From Mycobacterium persicum (lineage in GTDB: Bacteria; Actinomycetota; Actinomycetes; Mycobacteriales; Mycobacteriaceae): a stretch of 34,849 nucleotides of DNA. The position numbers and the translations under genes were made by a program. The notes below the pieces were generated by a model that was given only the letters and a program-made list of their open reading frames with translations, searched no databases and was not told the DNA's origin. The stretch is taken from the NCBI RefSeq assembly GCF_002086675.1, contig NZ_MVIF01000063.1, forward strand, positions 1 to 34,849. The letters are read 5' to 3'. This document shows positions 1-7,583 of the stretch, piece by piece (within the stretch, counting starts at the first letter, position 1; each line of letters begins with the position of its first letter).

Positions 1-2
1 TC

Positions 3-605
3 CTGGCCGTCGCGGTGGCGACGGCGTTGTGCGCCGTCGTGCGTACTTTAATTGTGGGGGTGGGCGTATCGGGGGGGGTTTGGGGTGTGGGGGGGGTGGG
101 CACCCACATCGTCCAGCTCGCACGGTTGGTCGGCGCGGCACCGGTGATCGCCCTCGACATCAACCCGGCCGTTCTGGAACGCGCGCTGGAACTCGGCGCC
201 GACTACGCGTTCGACACCCGTGACGACGGGTTGACCGACAAGCTCGCCGAGGTCACCGGCGGGCGGTTATTGGACGTGGCGTTCGACGCCGTCGGCCTGA
301 AGGTGACGTTCGAACAGGCCCTGGGTGCGCTGACACCCGGCGGGCGGCTGGTCGGGGTGGGAATGAGCGCGGAGTCGCCGACCATCGGGCCGACCGTGAT
401 GTTCGGGGTGACCCGCAAGCAGGTGCTGGGGCACCTCGGTTACCAGAACGCCGACATCGAGACCCTGGCGAAGCTAGTTTCGCTTGGGCGCCTTGATATT
501 TCGCGGTCGATCAGCGAGGTCGTCGCACTTGAAGACCTCCCGGCGGGCATCGAGAAACTGGAGCGGCAGCAGGGCAACCCGATCCGTATCCTGGTCAAGC
601 CGTAA
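3..605 (+). CDS. zinc-type alcohol dehydrogenase, C-terminal part (cut by window edge)
   Basis: This is the C-terminal Rossmann half of a medium-chain (zinc-type) alcohol dehydrogenase or quinone reductase. The frame is open from base 3, so the catalytic N-terminal domain lies outside the window. The nucleotide-binding glycine motif GVGGVGTH is followed by ALDINPAVLERALELGADYAFDTR, the usual cofactor-ribose strand of the family, and then by a VGVGMS strand after a GG turn. The protein ends in ILVKP. Just before the glycine motif, about twelve residues (LIVGVGVSGGVW) are encoded by an almost pure G/T tract. They replace the usual GVxPGDTVLV strand at the same length, which suggests base-call errors rather than real sequence. 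The gene overlaps the convergent hydrolase gene by 11 bases. The substrate cannot be inferred. Confidence 0.85.
   Translation: MAVAVATALCAVVRTLIVGVGVSGGVWGVGGVGTHIVQLARLVGAAPVIALDINPAVLERALELGADYAFDTRDDGLTDKLAEVTGGRLLDVAFDAVGLKVTFEQALGALTPGGRLVGVGMSAESPTIGPTVMFGVTRKQVLGHLGYQNADIETLAKLVSLGRLDISRSISEVVALEDLPAGIEKLERQQGNPIRILVKP
46..103 (+). other. G-only low-complexity tract near the window edge
   Basis: The plus strand holds G runs of 5, 3, 8, 4, 8 and 3 with almost no C, inside an otherwise balanced coding region. The reading frame survives, but the protein loses its family consensus here. Either a sequencing or assembly artefact at a contig end, or a real G-quadruplex-capable tract, could explain it. 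The artefact is more likely. Confidence 0.6.
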
Positions 606-1479
606 GGAACGCGCGCAGCCGGTCCAGGACCAGGTCGGGCCGCTGCTCGACGATCCAATGGCCGACGCCGTCGACCAGCTCGACCTCGAAATCGGTTGCG
701 CGATCTTCGTATCCGCGCAGCAGGTTGGGCGTGATCACCGGGTCGCCGGTGCCGTGCAACCAGCGCACCGGCACGTCAACCCGCGTGTCGTCGTATTCAC
801 CGCGCAGCCAGCGCAGCATCTCCGTCGTCTGGAAGCTGCGGTACCACCGTGAGCCGGCTTCGGCGTGCCCGGGCTGGCGCATGCAGTCGACGTACATCCG
901 GACGTCCTCCTCGGGCACGCGGAATCCGCCACCGACCCACGAGGTCAGCATCCGGAAGTAGCGGGCCTTGGGGTCGGCGATCAGCCGGGGCCCGATGACC
1001 GGCAGCGAGATCGGGATCTGGTACCAGAACCGCCACATGTGCCGCAGCATTCCGAGGTCGCGGCGCACCCACGGTGCCGAGGTGTTCAGCCCGAAGAAGC
1101 CGGTCACCTTGGCGGGGTGGCGCAGCATCATGATGAAGGCGGCCGGCCCGCCCCAGTCATGGGCGACCAGTTTGACCTTCTCGACACCCAGCCGGTCCAG
1201 CACCGTGGCCAGATCGTCGGCCATCTCGCTCTTGAGGTACCGGGAGCGCGGCGCCGAGCTCCAGCCCGCGCCGCGCAGGTCCGGGCACAGCACCCGGTAG
1301 CCGTCGGCGGCCAGCGGGCCGATCAGCTCGTGCCACTCCCACCAGTTCTCCGGAAAGCCGTGCACCAGCATGACCGCAGGCCCGTCGGCCGGCCCGGCGT
1401 CGGCCACGTGGATGGTGACGTCGTCGCCTACGTCGACAAACCTGTGTTCGACGCCGTCCAGGGCGGGCATGGTGGTCAT
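595..1479 (-). CDS. ephF: EphF-type epoxide hydrolase (alpha/beta hydrolase)
   Basis: This 294-residue alpha/beta hydrolase opens epoxide rings by nucleophilic attack and hydrolysis of the ester intermediate. The oxyanion-hole motif HGFP is at residues 40-43. The nucleophile is D108 in HDWGG. The likely acid is D246 in GTGDP, and the base is H274 in GVGHW. A DLRGAGWS motif at 67-74 is also typical of epoxide hydrolases. The sequence closely resembles M. tuberculosis EphF (Rv0134), and the position next to the Rv0133-Rv0116c block supports this. The start at 1479 has no clear Shine-Dalgarno; a second ATG is three codons in. The gene converges on the dehydrogenase and overlaps it by 11 bases. 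The physiological epoxide is unknown; lipid epoxides are an inference. Confidence 0.88.
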   Translation of the reverse strand: MTTMPALDGVEHRFVDVGDDVTIHVADAGPADGPAVMLVHGFPENWWEWHELIGPLAADGYRVLCPDLRGAGWSSAPRSRYLKSEMADDLATVLDRLGVEKVKLVAHDWGGPAAFIMMLRHPAKVTGFFGLNTSAPWVRRDLGMLRHMWRFWYQIPISLPVIGPRLIADPKARYFRMLTSWVGGGFRVPEEDVRMYVDCMRQPGHAEAGSRWYRSFQTTEMLRWLRGEYDDTRVDVPVRWLHGTGDPVITPNLLRGYEDRATDFEVELVDGVGHWIVEQRPDLVLDRLRAFLTA

Positions 1480-1517
1480 GTGTTGAGAAGGTAGCGCTTC
1501 CCCGACTCAGCCGGCCA

Positions 1518-1576
1518 CCGAGCCTGTAATTTTGCAGGCCGCTACTCGAACTTCTGCTGCGGATTTACAGGCTCGG
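1518..1576. repeat. 12-bp perfect inverted repeat between ephF and the sulfotransferase gene
   Basis: CCGAGCCTGTAA at 1518-1529 and TTACAGGCTCGG at 1565-1576 are perfect reverse complements around a 35-base loop. The element ends three bases before the sulfotransferase stop codon complement, so it could end that transcript. It shares the core CGAGCCTG with palindromes at 6385-6443 and 13944-14004, so it may instead belong to a dispersed palindromic family. It also sits at the boundary between conserved ephF and the 10-kb block. Confidence 0.6.
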
Positions 1577-1578
1577 CG

Positions 1579-2814
1579 CTAAGTGAGAAACCGCTCGACA
1601 TAGGGCGCGAAGCGGGCGCGCAAATCCTCCTCGGCAAGCCCGAACATCTCGCAGGTCGTTGCGACGTTGCCCAGTCGGCCGCGTCGGTGGCCGTCCAGGT
1701 AGCCGGTGATCGGCGTCCGTGCCGGTTCGTCGAACGGCTCGCCGGCCAGGGCGTACACCCGCTCGGCGACACCGAGCTCGTCGGCCATGAAGTCGTCGAA
1801 TCGGATGTCGATCGAGCGCCGCGGACCGATGGTGTCGCGGTCGCGCACCAGCGCGGTGAGCATCCGGTCGAGCCGGTCCACCCAATATGCCGCAATCTCT
1901 GCCACCGGCACCGGCGAGCGGTGCATCCGAGCGGAATAGGTGATCATCGCCATCATCGACAGCGCCACCGGCACCGGGTCACGGTGAGTGAACACCACGA
2001 TGCTGCCCGGAAAGACCCGATCCAGCACCGGCACCTGCTCGAGGTGCTGGGGCGACTTGAGCAGCCACCGCCGCCCGCCCCGCAGGAACTGCATCGCCTT
2101 GAGCTGCCTGGCCAGGTATCGGTAGTGCGGCGTTTGGTCGTGGGCCTGGTAGTAGTCGCGCCAGGCGGGCACGTGGGCCAGCGTCTCGAAGAGCATGGTC
2201 GAGAAGTCGTTGGCCAGCAGCTGAATCTCTTCGTGCACGTGATCGGTGGTCATCTCGTGCATCAGTGGGAAGTAGGGCATCACGGTGTTGATCACCGCCA
2301 CCGCGACGTCCATGCGTGCCCGCCGCGGATCCGGCTCGACGCCGGCCTCGTGCGGCAGTGGAAAGGGCTCGACGCTTTCCCAGTACGGCATGGTGCGGAA
2401 GGTGGGCGCCGCCGCCAGCATGTTGTGCAAATGCGTGGTGCCGGTACGGGGCAGACCGGCGATGAACACCGGTGATTGCAGTTCGATGTCGTCGATCTCG
2501 GGATGCCTGGTGAGCAGGTCGGTGAACAGCAGCCGGTTCTTGAGCAACTGCAGCAGTTGCCCGTAGAAGTTCACCACCCCGGCCGCGTGTAGCCCGTCGA
2601 TGTCACGCAGTGCGGCCAGGAAGACGTCGAGCCGTTCCCGGTAGTCGTCGTCGCCGAAATCATGCAGGCCGGTGTCGGCGCTGGCGCGCGCGTGCAACGC
2701 GTCGGCATCCAACGGGCATTGCGGGGCCATTGTGGCCATCATGTCGCGGATCTGCTGGGCCGCCGCGCTGAACCGGGGCTGAGCCAGGTCGTCGAGACCA
2801 ACGACATCACTCAC
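1579..2814 (-). CDS. PAPS-dependent sulfotransferase family protein
   Basis: This 411-residue protein belongs to the sulfotransferase family that transfers sulfate from PAPS to hydroxyl groups of lipids or small molecules. The 5'-phosphosulfate loop reads AGLPRTGTTHLHN, with PRTGTT at residues 122-127. A second family landmark is VVFTHRDPVPVALSM, the 3'-phosphate-binding segment. I start it at the GTG at 2814 (MSDVVGLDD). The same frame stays open further upstream, but that part runs antisense to the TetR gene and has no coding character. The TAACAT -10-like element seven bases before this GTG suggests a leaderless message. It is transcribed divergently from the TetR gene, only 27 bases away, which probably regulates it. 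The substrate is unknown; the family is abundant in mycobacteria. Confidence 0.87.
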   Translation of the reverse strand: MSDVVGLDDLAQPRFSAAAQQIRDMMATMAPQCPLDADALHARASADTGLHDFGDDDYRERLDVFLAALRDIDGLHAAGVVNFYGQLLQLLKNRLLFTDLLTRHPEIDDIELQSPVFIAGLPRTGTTHLHNMLAAAPTFRTMPYWESVEPFPLPHEAGVEPDPRRARMDVAVAVINTVMPYFPLMHEMTTDHVHEEIQLLANDFSTMLFETLAHVPAWRDYYQAHDQTPHYRYLARQLKAMQFLRGGRRWLLKSPQHLEQVPVLDRVFPGSIVVFTHRDPVPVALSMMAMITYSARMHRSPVPVAEIAAYWVDRLDRMLTALVRDRDTIGPRRSIDIRFDDFMADELGVAERVYALAGEPFDEPARTPITGYLDGHRRGRLGNVATTCEMFGLAEEDLRARFAPYVERFLT

Positions 2815-2842
2815 GCGACTTATGTTACTCTGAGTTTCGTAA
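2808..2842. promoter_or_regulatory. overlapping divergent promoter, sulfotransferase / TetR
   Basis: Only 27 bases separate the two start codons. TATGTT at 2821-2826 (plus strand) and TAACAT at 2827-2822 (minus strand) both fit the TANNNT -10 rule and overlap almost completely. On the minus strand, TAACAT is seven bases from the GTG start, which fits leaderless transcription. Weak dyads (TTAC at 2825-2828 with GTAA at 2839-2842, and ACTCA at 2808-2812 with TGAGT at 2831-2835) could form a TetR operator. No strong palindrome is present. Confidence 0.4.
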
Positions 2843-3429
2843 TGGTAGTCGATTTCGGCCGACCCCGTGATCCGCGGATCGATGCGGCGGTGCTTCGCGC
2901 GACGGTTGAACTGCTCGCCGAAACGGGCTATGCCGGGCTGCTGGTATCTGCCATCGCCGAACGGGCCGGCACCAGCAAGCCCGCGATCTATCGGCGCTGG
3001 CCCAGCAAGGCGCATCTGGTGCACGAGGCGGTGTTTCCGATCGGCGCCGCGACCGAAATTCCGGACACCGGATCGCTGGCGACGGATCTGCGAGACATGG
3101 TGCGACGCACGATGGCGGTCTTGGCGACGCCGGCCGCCCGCGCGGCGCTGCCCGGCCTGGTCGGCGAGATGGCGGCCGACCCGACCCTGCATGCCGCACT
3201 GTTGGAACGGTTTGCCGGCATCATTTCCGGCGGCCTTGCCTCTCGGCTCGAGAACGCCGCTGCCGCAGGCGAAATCCGGGCCGACGTCACCGCCGATGAA
3301 CTGGTCGAGGCCATTGCCGGCAGCACCCTGCTAGGCCTGCTGACCCGCGGCGCCGAACTCGACGACGCCTGGGCGGACCGCACCACCACATTGCTCCTGA
3401 GCGGAATCCTGAAAGGAAAGCCTGAATGA
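2842..3429 (+). CDS. TetR/AcrR family transcriptional regulator
   Basis: This 195-residue repressor has an N-terminal helix-turn-helix at about residues 34-53 (SAIAERAGTSKPAIYRRWPSK), which is the TetR recognition-helix pattern, and an all-helical ligand-binding domain of the TetR_C_16 kind. The ATG at 2842 is chosen because the open frame further upstream lies inside the sulfotransferase gene. Its stop overlaps the start of the next gene (ATGA at 3426-3429), so the two are translationally coupled. Divergence from the sulfotransferase gene with a shared promoter suggests control of that gene and of its own operon. The ligand is unknown. Confidence 0.88.
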   Translation: MVVDFGRPRDPRIDAAVLRATVELLAETGYAGLLVSAIAERAGTSKPAIYRRWPSKAHLVHEAVFPIGAATEIPDTGSLATDLRDMVRRTMAVLATPAARAALPGLVGEMAADPTLHAALLERFAGIISGGLASRLENAAAAGEIRADVTADELVEAIAGSTLLGLLTRGAELDDAWADRTTTLLLSGILKGKPE

Positions 3430-4538
3430 CGCACGAGTCGGCTACGGCATGGCGGGAATTGCTCGACACCTTGGGCGCCCTGGACCGCGGCTTCCTCGAG
3501 GGCGAGCGTGCGGTCACCGACGACCGGCACCTCGCCGACGGTTACCGGATGCTCGCCGCCACCCTGGGTGTCGCGTTCGACGCCTATCTCTTCCCCGAGC
3601 CGGGCCGGCCGCAGTTCGTCGCGGTCAACACGCCGTTTCGTCGCGACCGCCGCTGGGGCGGCGACAACACCGACGCCTATTACTTCATGTGCCCGGTCGA
3701 TCCGACACGGCGCTACCGGATCGGCGGCAACAAGGGTGACAGCGCGTATTTCTCGGTGACCGCCTACAACGAGCCCTTCCCCGGCGCGTGGTCGGACCGG
3801 GTCGTCGCGATTGTCCGCGACAGTGACCTCGATATCGACGCCGACGGCAACTTCTCCTTCGAGCTGGGTCCCACACCCGATGCCGCCGTGCTGATGACCC
3901 GTGACTACCAGGCCGACCCGCTGACCGGTCGCCCGGTCACCTGGACTATCGAGGCGCTCGACGCGCCGGACCCGATACGCCACGGCGACGCCGAGACCGC
4001 CGCAAGGCTGCGGGCGGCGGCCACCTGGATGCGCACCACGTTCGCCATCGTGCCGCTGGCCGTCGGGGACAGGGCCCGTGACGCGCATCGGCTTGGACAC
4101 GAGACCGCCCACGTCGCAAACCAATTCGCGGCTCCCTACCAGGTGCCCGACGCCAACTTCGGCTGGTCGGCGCGCGATGCCTGCTACTCCTACGGCAGTT
4201 TCGTGCTCGACGACGACGAAGCGCTGGTCATCACCCACCGGCCGCCGCAATGCCGGTTCTGGAATTTGGTGGTGTGGAACCAGTTCATGGCCACCTGCGG
4301 TCCCGCCGAGGGCCCCGATGCCCGCTGCTCCGTCAACGGTCACAGCGCGATGGCCAATAGCGACGGCTCGGTGACGATCGTCTTGTCCCGCGGGACGACG
4401 GCCCATCCGAATTCGCTGACCACGCTGGGCTATCCGCAAGGCAACCTCGCCTTCCGGTGGTTTCTGGCCGACGAGCTGCCGACCCGGCCCGAGGTGAAAC
4501 TGGTGCCGGTCGCCGACGCGCCGACCGGCGTGGGCTGA
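3426..4538 (+). CDS. DUF1214 domain-containing protein
   Basis: This 370-residue protein resembles the DUF1214 group. Typical features are the conserved beta-rich segments around GGNKGDSAYFSVTAYNE (about residues 99-115), SYGSFVLDDDEALVI, and the C-terminal PRG-like stretch VTIVLSRGTTAHPN with NWL-type tail residues (NLAFRWFLADELP). There is no signal peptide or membrane segment, and its biochemical role is not known. It overlaps the TetR gene by four bases (ATGA), with AGGAAAG just upstream, so it belongs to that operon. Co-occurrence with a sulfotransferase suggests a shared role in modification of a lipid or steroid-like substrate. That is inference only. Confidence 0.75.
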   Translation: MTHESATAWRELLDTLGALDRGFLEGERAVTDDRHLADGYRMLAATLGVAFDAYLFPEPGRPQFVAVNTPFRRDRRWGGDNTDAYYFMCPVDPTRRYRIGGNKGDSAYFSVTAYNEPFPGAWSDRVVAIVRDSDLDIDADGNFSFELGPTPDAAVLMTRDYQADPLTGRPVTWTIEALDAPDPIRHGDAETAARLRAAATWMRTTFAIVPLAVGDRARDAHRLGHETAHVANQFAAPYQVPDANFGWSARDACYSYGSFVLDDDEALVITHRPPQCRFWNLVVWNQFMATCGPAEGPDARCSVNGHSAMANSDGSVTIVLSRGTTAHPNSLTTLGYPQGNLAFRWFLADELPTRPEVKLVPVADAPTGVG

Positions 4539-4540
4539 AG

Positions 4541-4768
4541 CTAAGCCTGGATCCGTGGATGCAGGCTAAGCTGCAGCAGATGATCCTCGGTGGTGATCCA
4601 GCTAATTTGACCGGCCAGGGTCTTGTAGACAATGTGCAACGGTTCGTGCAGTCGCTTCCCGAAAACGACCCGAGGACCGCGTGGTTGCGCGGCCAGGTTG
4701 CGGATCTGCAGGCGCATGTGAAAGACATCGACTACGCCCGTACCCATTGCAGCACCGGCGAGGTAGAA
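4541..4768 (+). pseudogene. possible gene remnant without a stop codon
   Basis: After the DUF1214 stop, about 75 codons read like genuine protein, for example MQAKLQQMILGGDPANLTG from the ATG at 4559, later FVQSLPENDPRTAWLRGQV and DLQAHVKDIDYARTHCS. The composition is helical and balanced, with less GC-biased third positions than the neighbours. No stop follows: the frame runs on antisense through the luciferase-like gene, where the protein character is lost. No Shine-Dalgarno precedes the ATG. I read it as a fragment of a decayed or truncated gene. I do not recognise the family, and chance coding character cannot be excluded. Confidence 0.3.
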
Positions 4769-5809
4769 CTAAACCTCCCGGACCAGCTCGATGGCCCGGC
4801 CGAGCGTCGAAAGCTTGGCATCGAGTGTGCCGCCCGCGGGATAGAGCCGCACCGTGTTCACACCGGCGTCCCGCCACACCCCAAGGCGGGCCCGGACCAT
4901 GTCCTCGGTCCCGATCAGCGTGGTGGCCAGCACCATCTCGTCGGTGATCGACGCGACGGCGCGGTCGCGGTCACCGCGCTGCCAGTGCTCGCGCACCGCG
5001 GCGGCAACGTCAGCCCAGCCTTGCCGGCTGTAGGCCCGGTTGTAGTAGTTGGTGCTGGCGGACCCCATGCCGCCCAGGCTGAATGCCAGCTCCTTCTTGC
5101 GGCCGGCAACCATGCCGCGCAGCTGGTCCTGGTCCTTGGCGAATGCGACCTCGGCGCCCTGACAGATGTCGATGTCGGCCCGGGTGCGACCGGCGGCAGC
5201 CAGCCCGCTATCCAGGTGCGCGAAGTAGGCGCCGGCGGCGCCTTCCGGCACAAAACTGGTGCCCAGCCAGCCGTCGGCGATCTGTCCCGTCAACCGCAGC
5301 ATCGCCGGGGACAACGCGGCCAGATAGATCGGGATGGCGTGCTCGGGCCGCGTCGACAATCGCATCGGCACCGCCTCGCCTCCGGGGCGCGGAATCTGAA
5401 ACTCGTTGCCGGAGTACGAGATTTTGCCGCCAGCGAACGCTTGCCGCACGATGTCGACGGTTTCGCGCATCCGCGCCAGCGGCCGGGCGAACGACACCCC
5501 GTGCAGGCCCTCGATCACCTGCGGCCCCGAGGCGCCCAGGCCTAGCAGGAACCGCCCGCACGACAGGTTGGACAGCGTGATCGCGATCTGGGCCACCGCA
5601 ACGGGCGATCGGATGCCGAGTTGCAGTACCCCCGAGCCCAGCAGCATCCGTTCGGTGCGCGCGGCAAGGTATCCCAGCGCCGACGGCCCGTCCGCACCCC
5701 AGGCCTCGGCGACCCAGCAGACGTCCAGTCCCAGCTTTTCGGCCTCGACGACGAACTCGACGGTGTCTCGGCCAGCCGTGGACAGCTCGACCGTGGTGGC
5801 GGTGCGCAT
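4769..5809 (-). CDS. F420-dependent luciferase-like (LLM class) oxidoreductase
   Basis: This 346-residue TIM-barrel flavin/F420 oxidoreductase is of the bacterial-luciferase-like superfamily. Landmarks are the N-terminal barrel strand FVVEAEKLGLDVCWVAEAWG, the segment GRFLLGLGASGPQVIEGLHG (about 85-104), and the C-terminal TIGTED-like loop ATTLIGTEDMVRARLGVWRDAGVNTVRLYP. In mycobacteria such proteins usually use coenzyme F420 rather than FMN. The start ATG overlaps the stop of the upstream SRPBCC gene in TAATG, so the two are translationally coupled and probably work in one pathway. No membrane segment or signal peptide is seen. The substrate is unknown. Confidence 0.85.
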   Translation of the reverse strand: MRTATTVELSTAGRDTVEFVVEAEKLGLDVCWVAEAWGADGPSALGYLAARTERMLLGSGVLQLGIRSPVAVAQIAITLSNLSCGRFLLGLGASGPQVIEGLHGVSFARPLARMRETVDIVRQAFAGGKISYSGNEFQIPRPGGEAVPMRLSTRPEHAIPIYLAALSPAMLRLTGQIADGWLGTSFVPEGAAGAYFAHLDSGLAAAGRTRADIDICQGAEVAFAKDQDQLRGMVAGRKKELAFSLGGMGSASTNYYNRAYSRQGWADVAAAVREHWQRGDRDRAVASITDEMVLATTLIGTEDMVRARLGVWRDAGVNTVRLYPAGGTLDAKLSTLGRAIELVREV

Positions 5810-6384
5810 TAGCGGACCCCGTGTTCGGCCAACCTCTTGATCGCGGCCAGCGTCTTGTCGATCGCGGTCTCGAACTCCCGCAACCGCACGAAGACGATCT
5901 TCTGTTCCTTGTCGGGCATCGCGTCGATGGCGCGCGACAACCCCGAGCGGCCCGGCCCCATCTGCGTCCAGTAGGTCAGCAGGGTGCCTCCGTCCCGGGG
6001 TGTCAGCCGGAACCGCCAGATGGCCGAGGGATTGTCGGATTCGCCTACTGCCCAGGCGAATTCGTGTGGCTCATCGCAGCTGACAATTTGTGAAGTGGTG
6101 CTCCATTCACCGAAGGCATCGTGCCGGTTGTGACCGACGAACCGGGCGCCGATCCGGGGCCCGGTGGCCTCGTCGACCCATTCCACCGCTTGCAACTCGT
6201 TGCTGAGGGTCGGCATCAGCTCGACATCGCAGACCAGACTCCAGACGCGCTCGGGATCGGCGTCGATCCACGTCGAGGCTTCCACGGTTGGCTTGTCTGC
6301 ATAGCGCGCGCCGGTCCACTCCACGGGCCCATTGTCCTCCAGTTGGGCTGTTGTGGCCCCCGCGCTGACCACTTTGTTTCGCAT
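5809..6384 (-). CDS. SRPBCC family protein (polyketide cyclase/START-like fold)
   Basis: This 191-residue small helix-grip protein has the SRPBCC pattern. An N-terminal strand begins VEASTWIDADPERVWSLVCDVELMPTLSNE. It is followed by VEWVDEATGPRIGARFVGHNRH, WSTTSQIVSCDEPHEFAWAVGE and a long C-terminal helix (REFETAIDKTLAAIKRLAEHG). Such proteins bind hydrophobic ligands; catalytic activity is not assured. The ATG at 6384 has no Shine-Dalgarno. The GTG at 6324 is preceded by GGAGG and gives a start right before the conserved fold, so the true protein may be 20 residues shorter. It is followed directly by the LLM oxidoreductase (TAATG overlap). A strong hairpin lies immediately upstream. Confidence 0.8.
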   Translation of the reverse strand: MRNKVVSAGATTAQLEDNGPVEWTGARYADKPTVEASTWIDADPERVWSLVCDVELMPTLSNELQAVEWVDEATGPRIGARFVGHNRHDAFGEWSTTSQIVSCDEPHEFAWAVGESDNPSAIWRFRLTPRDGGTLLTYWTQMGPGRSGLSRAIDAMPDKEQKIVFVRLREFETAIDKTLAAIKRLAEHGVR

Positions 6385-6423
6385 CGAGCCTGCGCCCAGC
6401 GCTTCGCGCTGCGCGCCGGCTCG
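6385..6423 (-). terminator. strong hairpin between desaturase and SRPBCC genes
   Basis: Arms of 18 bases pair as CGAGCC (6385-6390) with GGCTCG (6418-6423), GCGC with GCGC, and CAGCGC (6397-6402) with GCGCTG (6406-6411), with two single mismatches and a three-base loop. It follows the desaturase stop on the minus strand by 26 bases and could terminate that transcript, although no U tract follows. An alternative pairing of CGAGCCTGCG (6385-6394) with CGCAGGCTCG (6434-6443) also exists. Confidence 0.5.
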
Positions 6424-6452
6424 GCGGCGTCACCGCAGGCTCGGCGGCGTCA
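6418..6452. repeat. 15-bp tandem direct repeat, 20-bp period
   Basis: GGCTCGGCGGCGTCA occurs at 6418-6432 and again at 6438-6452. The second copy contains the stop codon of the desaturase gene (complement TCA at 6450-6452), so a local duplication has touched the gene's 3' end. Confidence 0.7.
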
Positions 6453-7556
6453 TGCCGCTGACAGCGCGACCGCTTCCCGCGCGGTGGCCTTGCGCCGCGC
6501 CGGCCAAGACCCCGGGAAGGCGAGCTTCACGATCTTGCGCACCACGGTGGCGAACTGCTTGGGCAGCGGGCCGCTGTTGTAGGGGATGCCGTAACGCTCA
6601 CAGATCTCCCGCACCTCCGGGGCGATCTCGGCGTACCGCCGGGCCGGCATGTCGGGGAACAGATGGTGCTCGATCTGATGCGACAAGTTGCCGGACAACA
6701 GATGAAACAGCTTGCCGCCGCTTAGATTTGCCGAACCGAGGACCTGGCGGAAGTACCACTGACCACGGGACTCGTTCTTGGTTTCCTCGGCGGTGAACTC
6801 CTGAGTGCCGTCGGGGAAGTGGCCGCAGAAGATGATCATGTACGACCACACGTTGCGCATCAGGTTGGCCGTGAGGTTGCCCGTGAAGACGAACGGCGCG
6901 AACGGTCCGGCCAATAGCGGGAAGGCGACATAGTCCTTGAGGGTTTGCCGGCGCGTCTTCTTCCAGATCTCCCGCAAGACGTCGCGCTTGTCGGCCAGCC
7001 GGATCTCACCGGCCCGGATGCGCTCGGACTCCAGTTCGTGCAGTGCGACGCCGTACTGGAACAGCACCATCAACAGGAATGCGTAGACCGGGTTGCCCAG
7101 GAAGTAGGGCTCCCAGGGCTGGTCGTCGCTCATCCGCAGGATGCCGTAGCCGATGTCGCGGTCCATTCCCACGATGTTGGTGTGGGTGTGGTGCAGGTAG
7201 TTGTGCGAATGCCGCCATTGGTCGGCCGGGCAGGCCGTGTCCCACTCGAAGGAACGCCCCGAGATGGCCGGGTCACGCATCCAGTCGTACTGACCATGCA
7301 TGACGTTGTGGCCGATCTCCATGTTGTCCAGGATCTTCGACACCCCGAGCATGGCGGTTCCCAGCAGCCACGCCGGCGGCAGGAACAGCAACACTCGTCC
7401 GCCGACCTCTAGGGCGCGCTGCGTCTTGATGACCCGGCGGATATAGTCGGCGTCTTCTTCACCGAGATCCGCCATGACGCGCTCCTTGATGGCGTCGAGT
7501 TCGCGGCCGAACGCGTCGGCCTGTTCGGGGGTGAGGGTGATCTTGTTGAGTGTCAT
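6450..7556 (-). CDS. membrane fatty-acid (acyl-CoA) desaturase, DesA3-like
   Basis: This 368-residue integral-membrane di-iron desaturase introduces a double bond in fatty acyl chains. The three histidine boxes are present: HNVMH at residues 83-87, HSHNYLHHTH at 116-125 and HQIEHH at 293-298. Hydrophobic segments flank them (for example about 54-74 and 138-175). It resembles mycobacterial DesA3 (Rv3229c), the stearoyl-CoA delta-9 desaturase, but is shorter at the N terminus. It is probably a paralogue rather than the orthologue. AAGGAG (complement at 7564-7569) lies seven bases before the ATG. It is the second gene of an operon with the ferredoxin-type reductase 27 bases upstream, its likely electron donor, as in the Rv3230c-Rv3229c pair. 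Regulation probably comes from the FabR-like repressor encoded divergently. Confidence 0.9.
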   Translation of the reverse strand: MTLNKITLTPEQADAFGRELDAIKERVMADLGEEDADYIRRVIKTQRALEVGGRVLLFLPPAWLLGTAMLGVSKILDNMEIGHNVMHGQYDWMRDPAISGRSFEWDTACPADQWRHSHNYLHHTHTNIVGMDRDIGYGILRMSDDQPWEPYFLGNPVYAFLLMVLFQYGVALHELESERIRAGEIRLADKRDVLREIWKKTRRQTLKDYVAFPLLAGPFAPFVFTGNLTANLMRNVWSYMIIFCGHFPDGTQEFTAEETKNESRGQWYFRQVLGSANLSGGKLFHLLSGNLSHQIEHHLFPDMPARRYAEIAPEVREICERYGIPYNSGPLPKQFATVVRKIVKLAFPGSWPARRKATAREAVALSAA

Positions 7557-7583
7557 GTCAGAACTCCTTGAGATGTTTGGGGG

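Noticed and set aside
2815..3192. N-terminal extension of the sulfotransferase
   Set aside because: The frame is open, but it lies antisense to the TetR gene, is rich in R, G and Q without structure, and a leaderless GTG start at 2814 gives the family length.
2988..4439. 483-residue reading frame on the minus strand
   Set aside because: It is antisense to the TetR and DUF1214 genes. The arginine/valine-rich composition and lack of motifs are typical of shadow frames in high-GC DNA.
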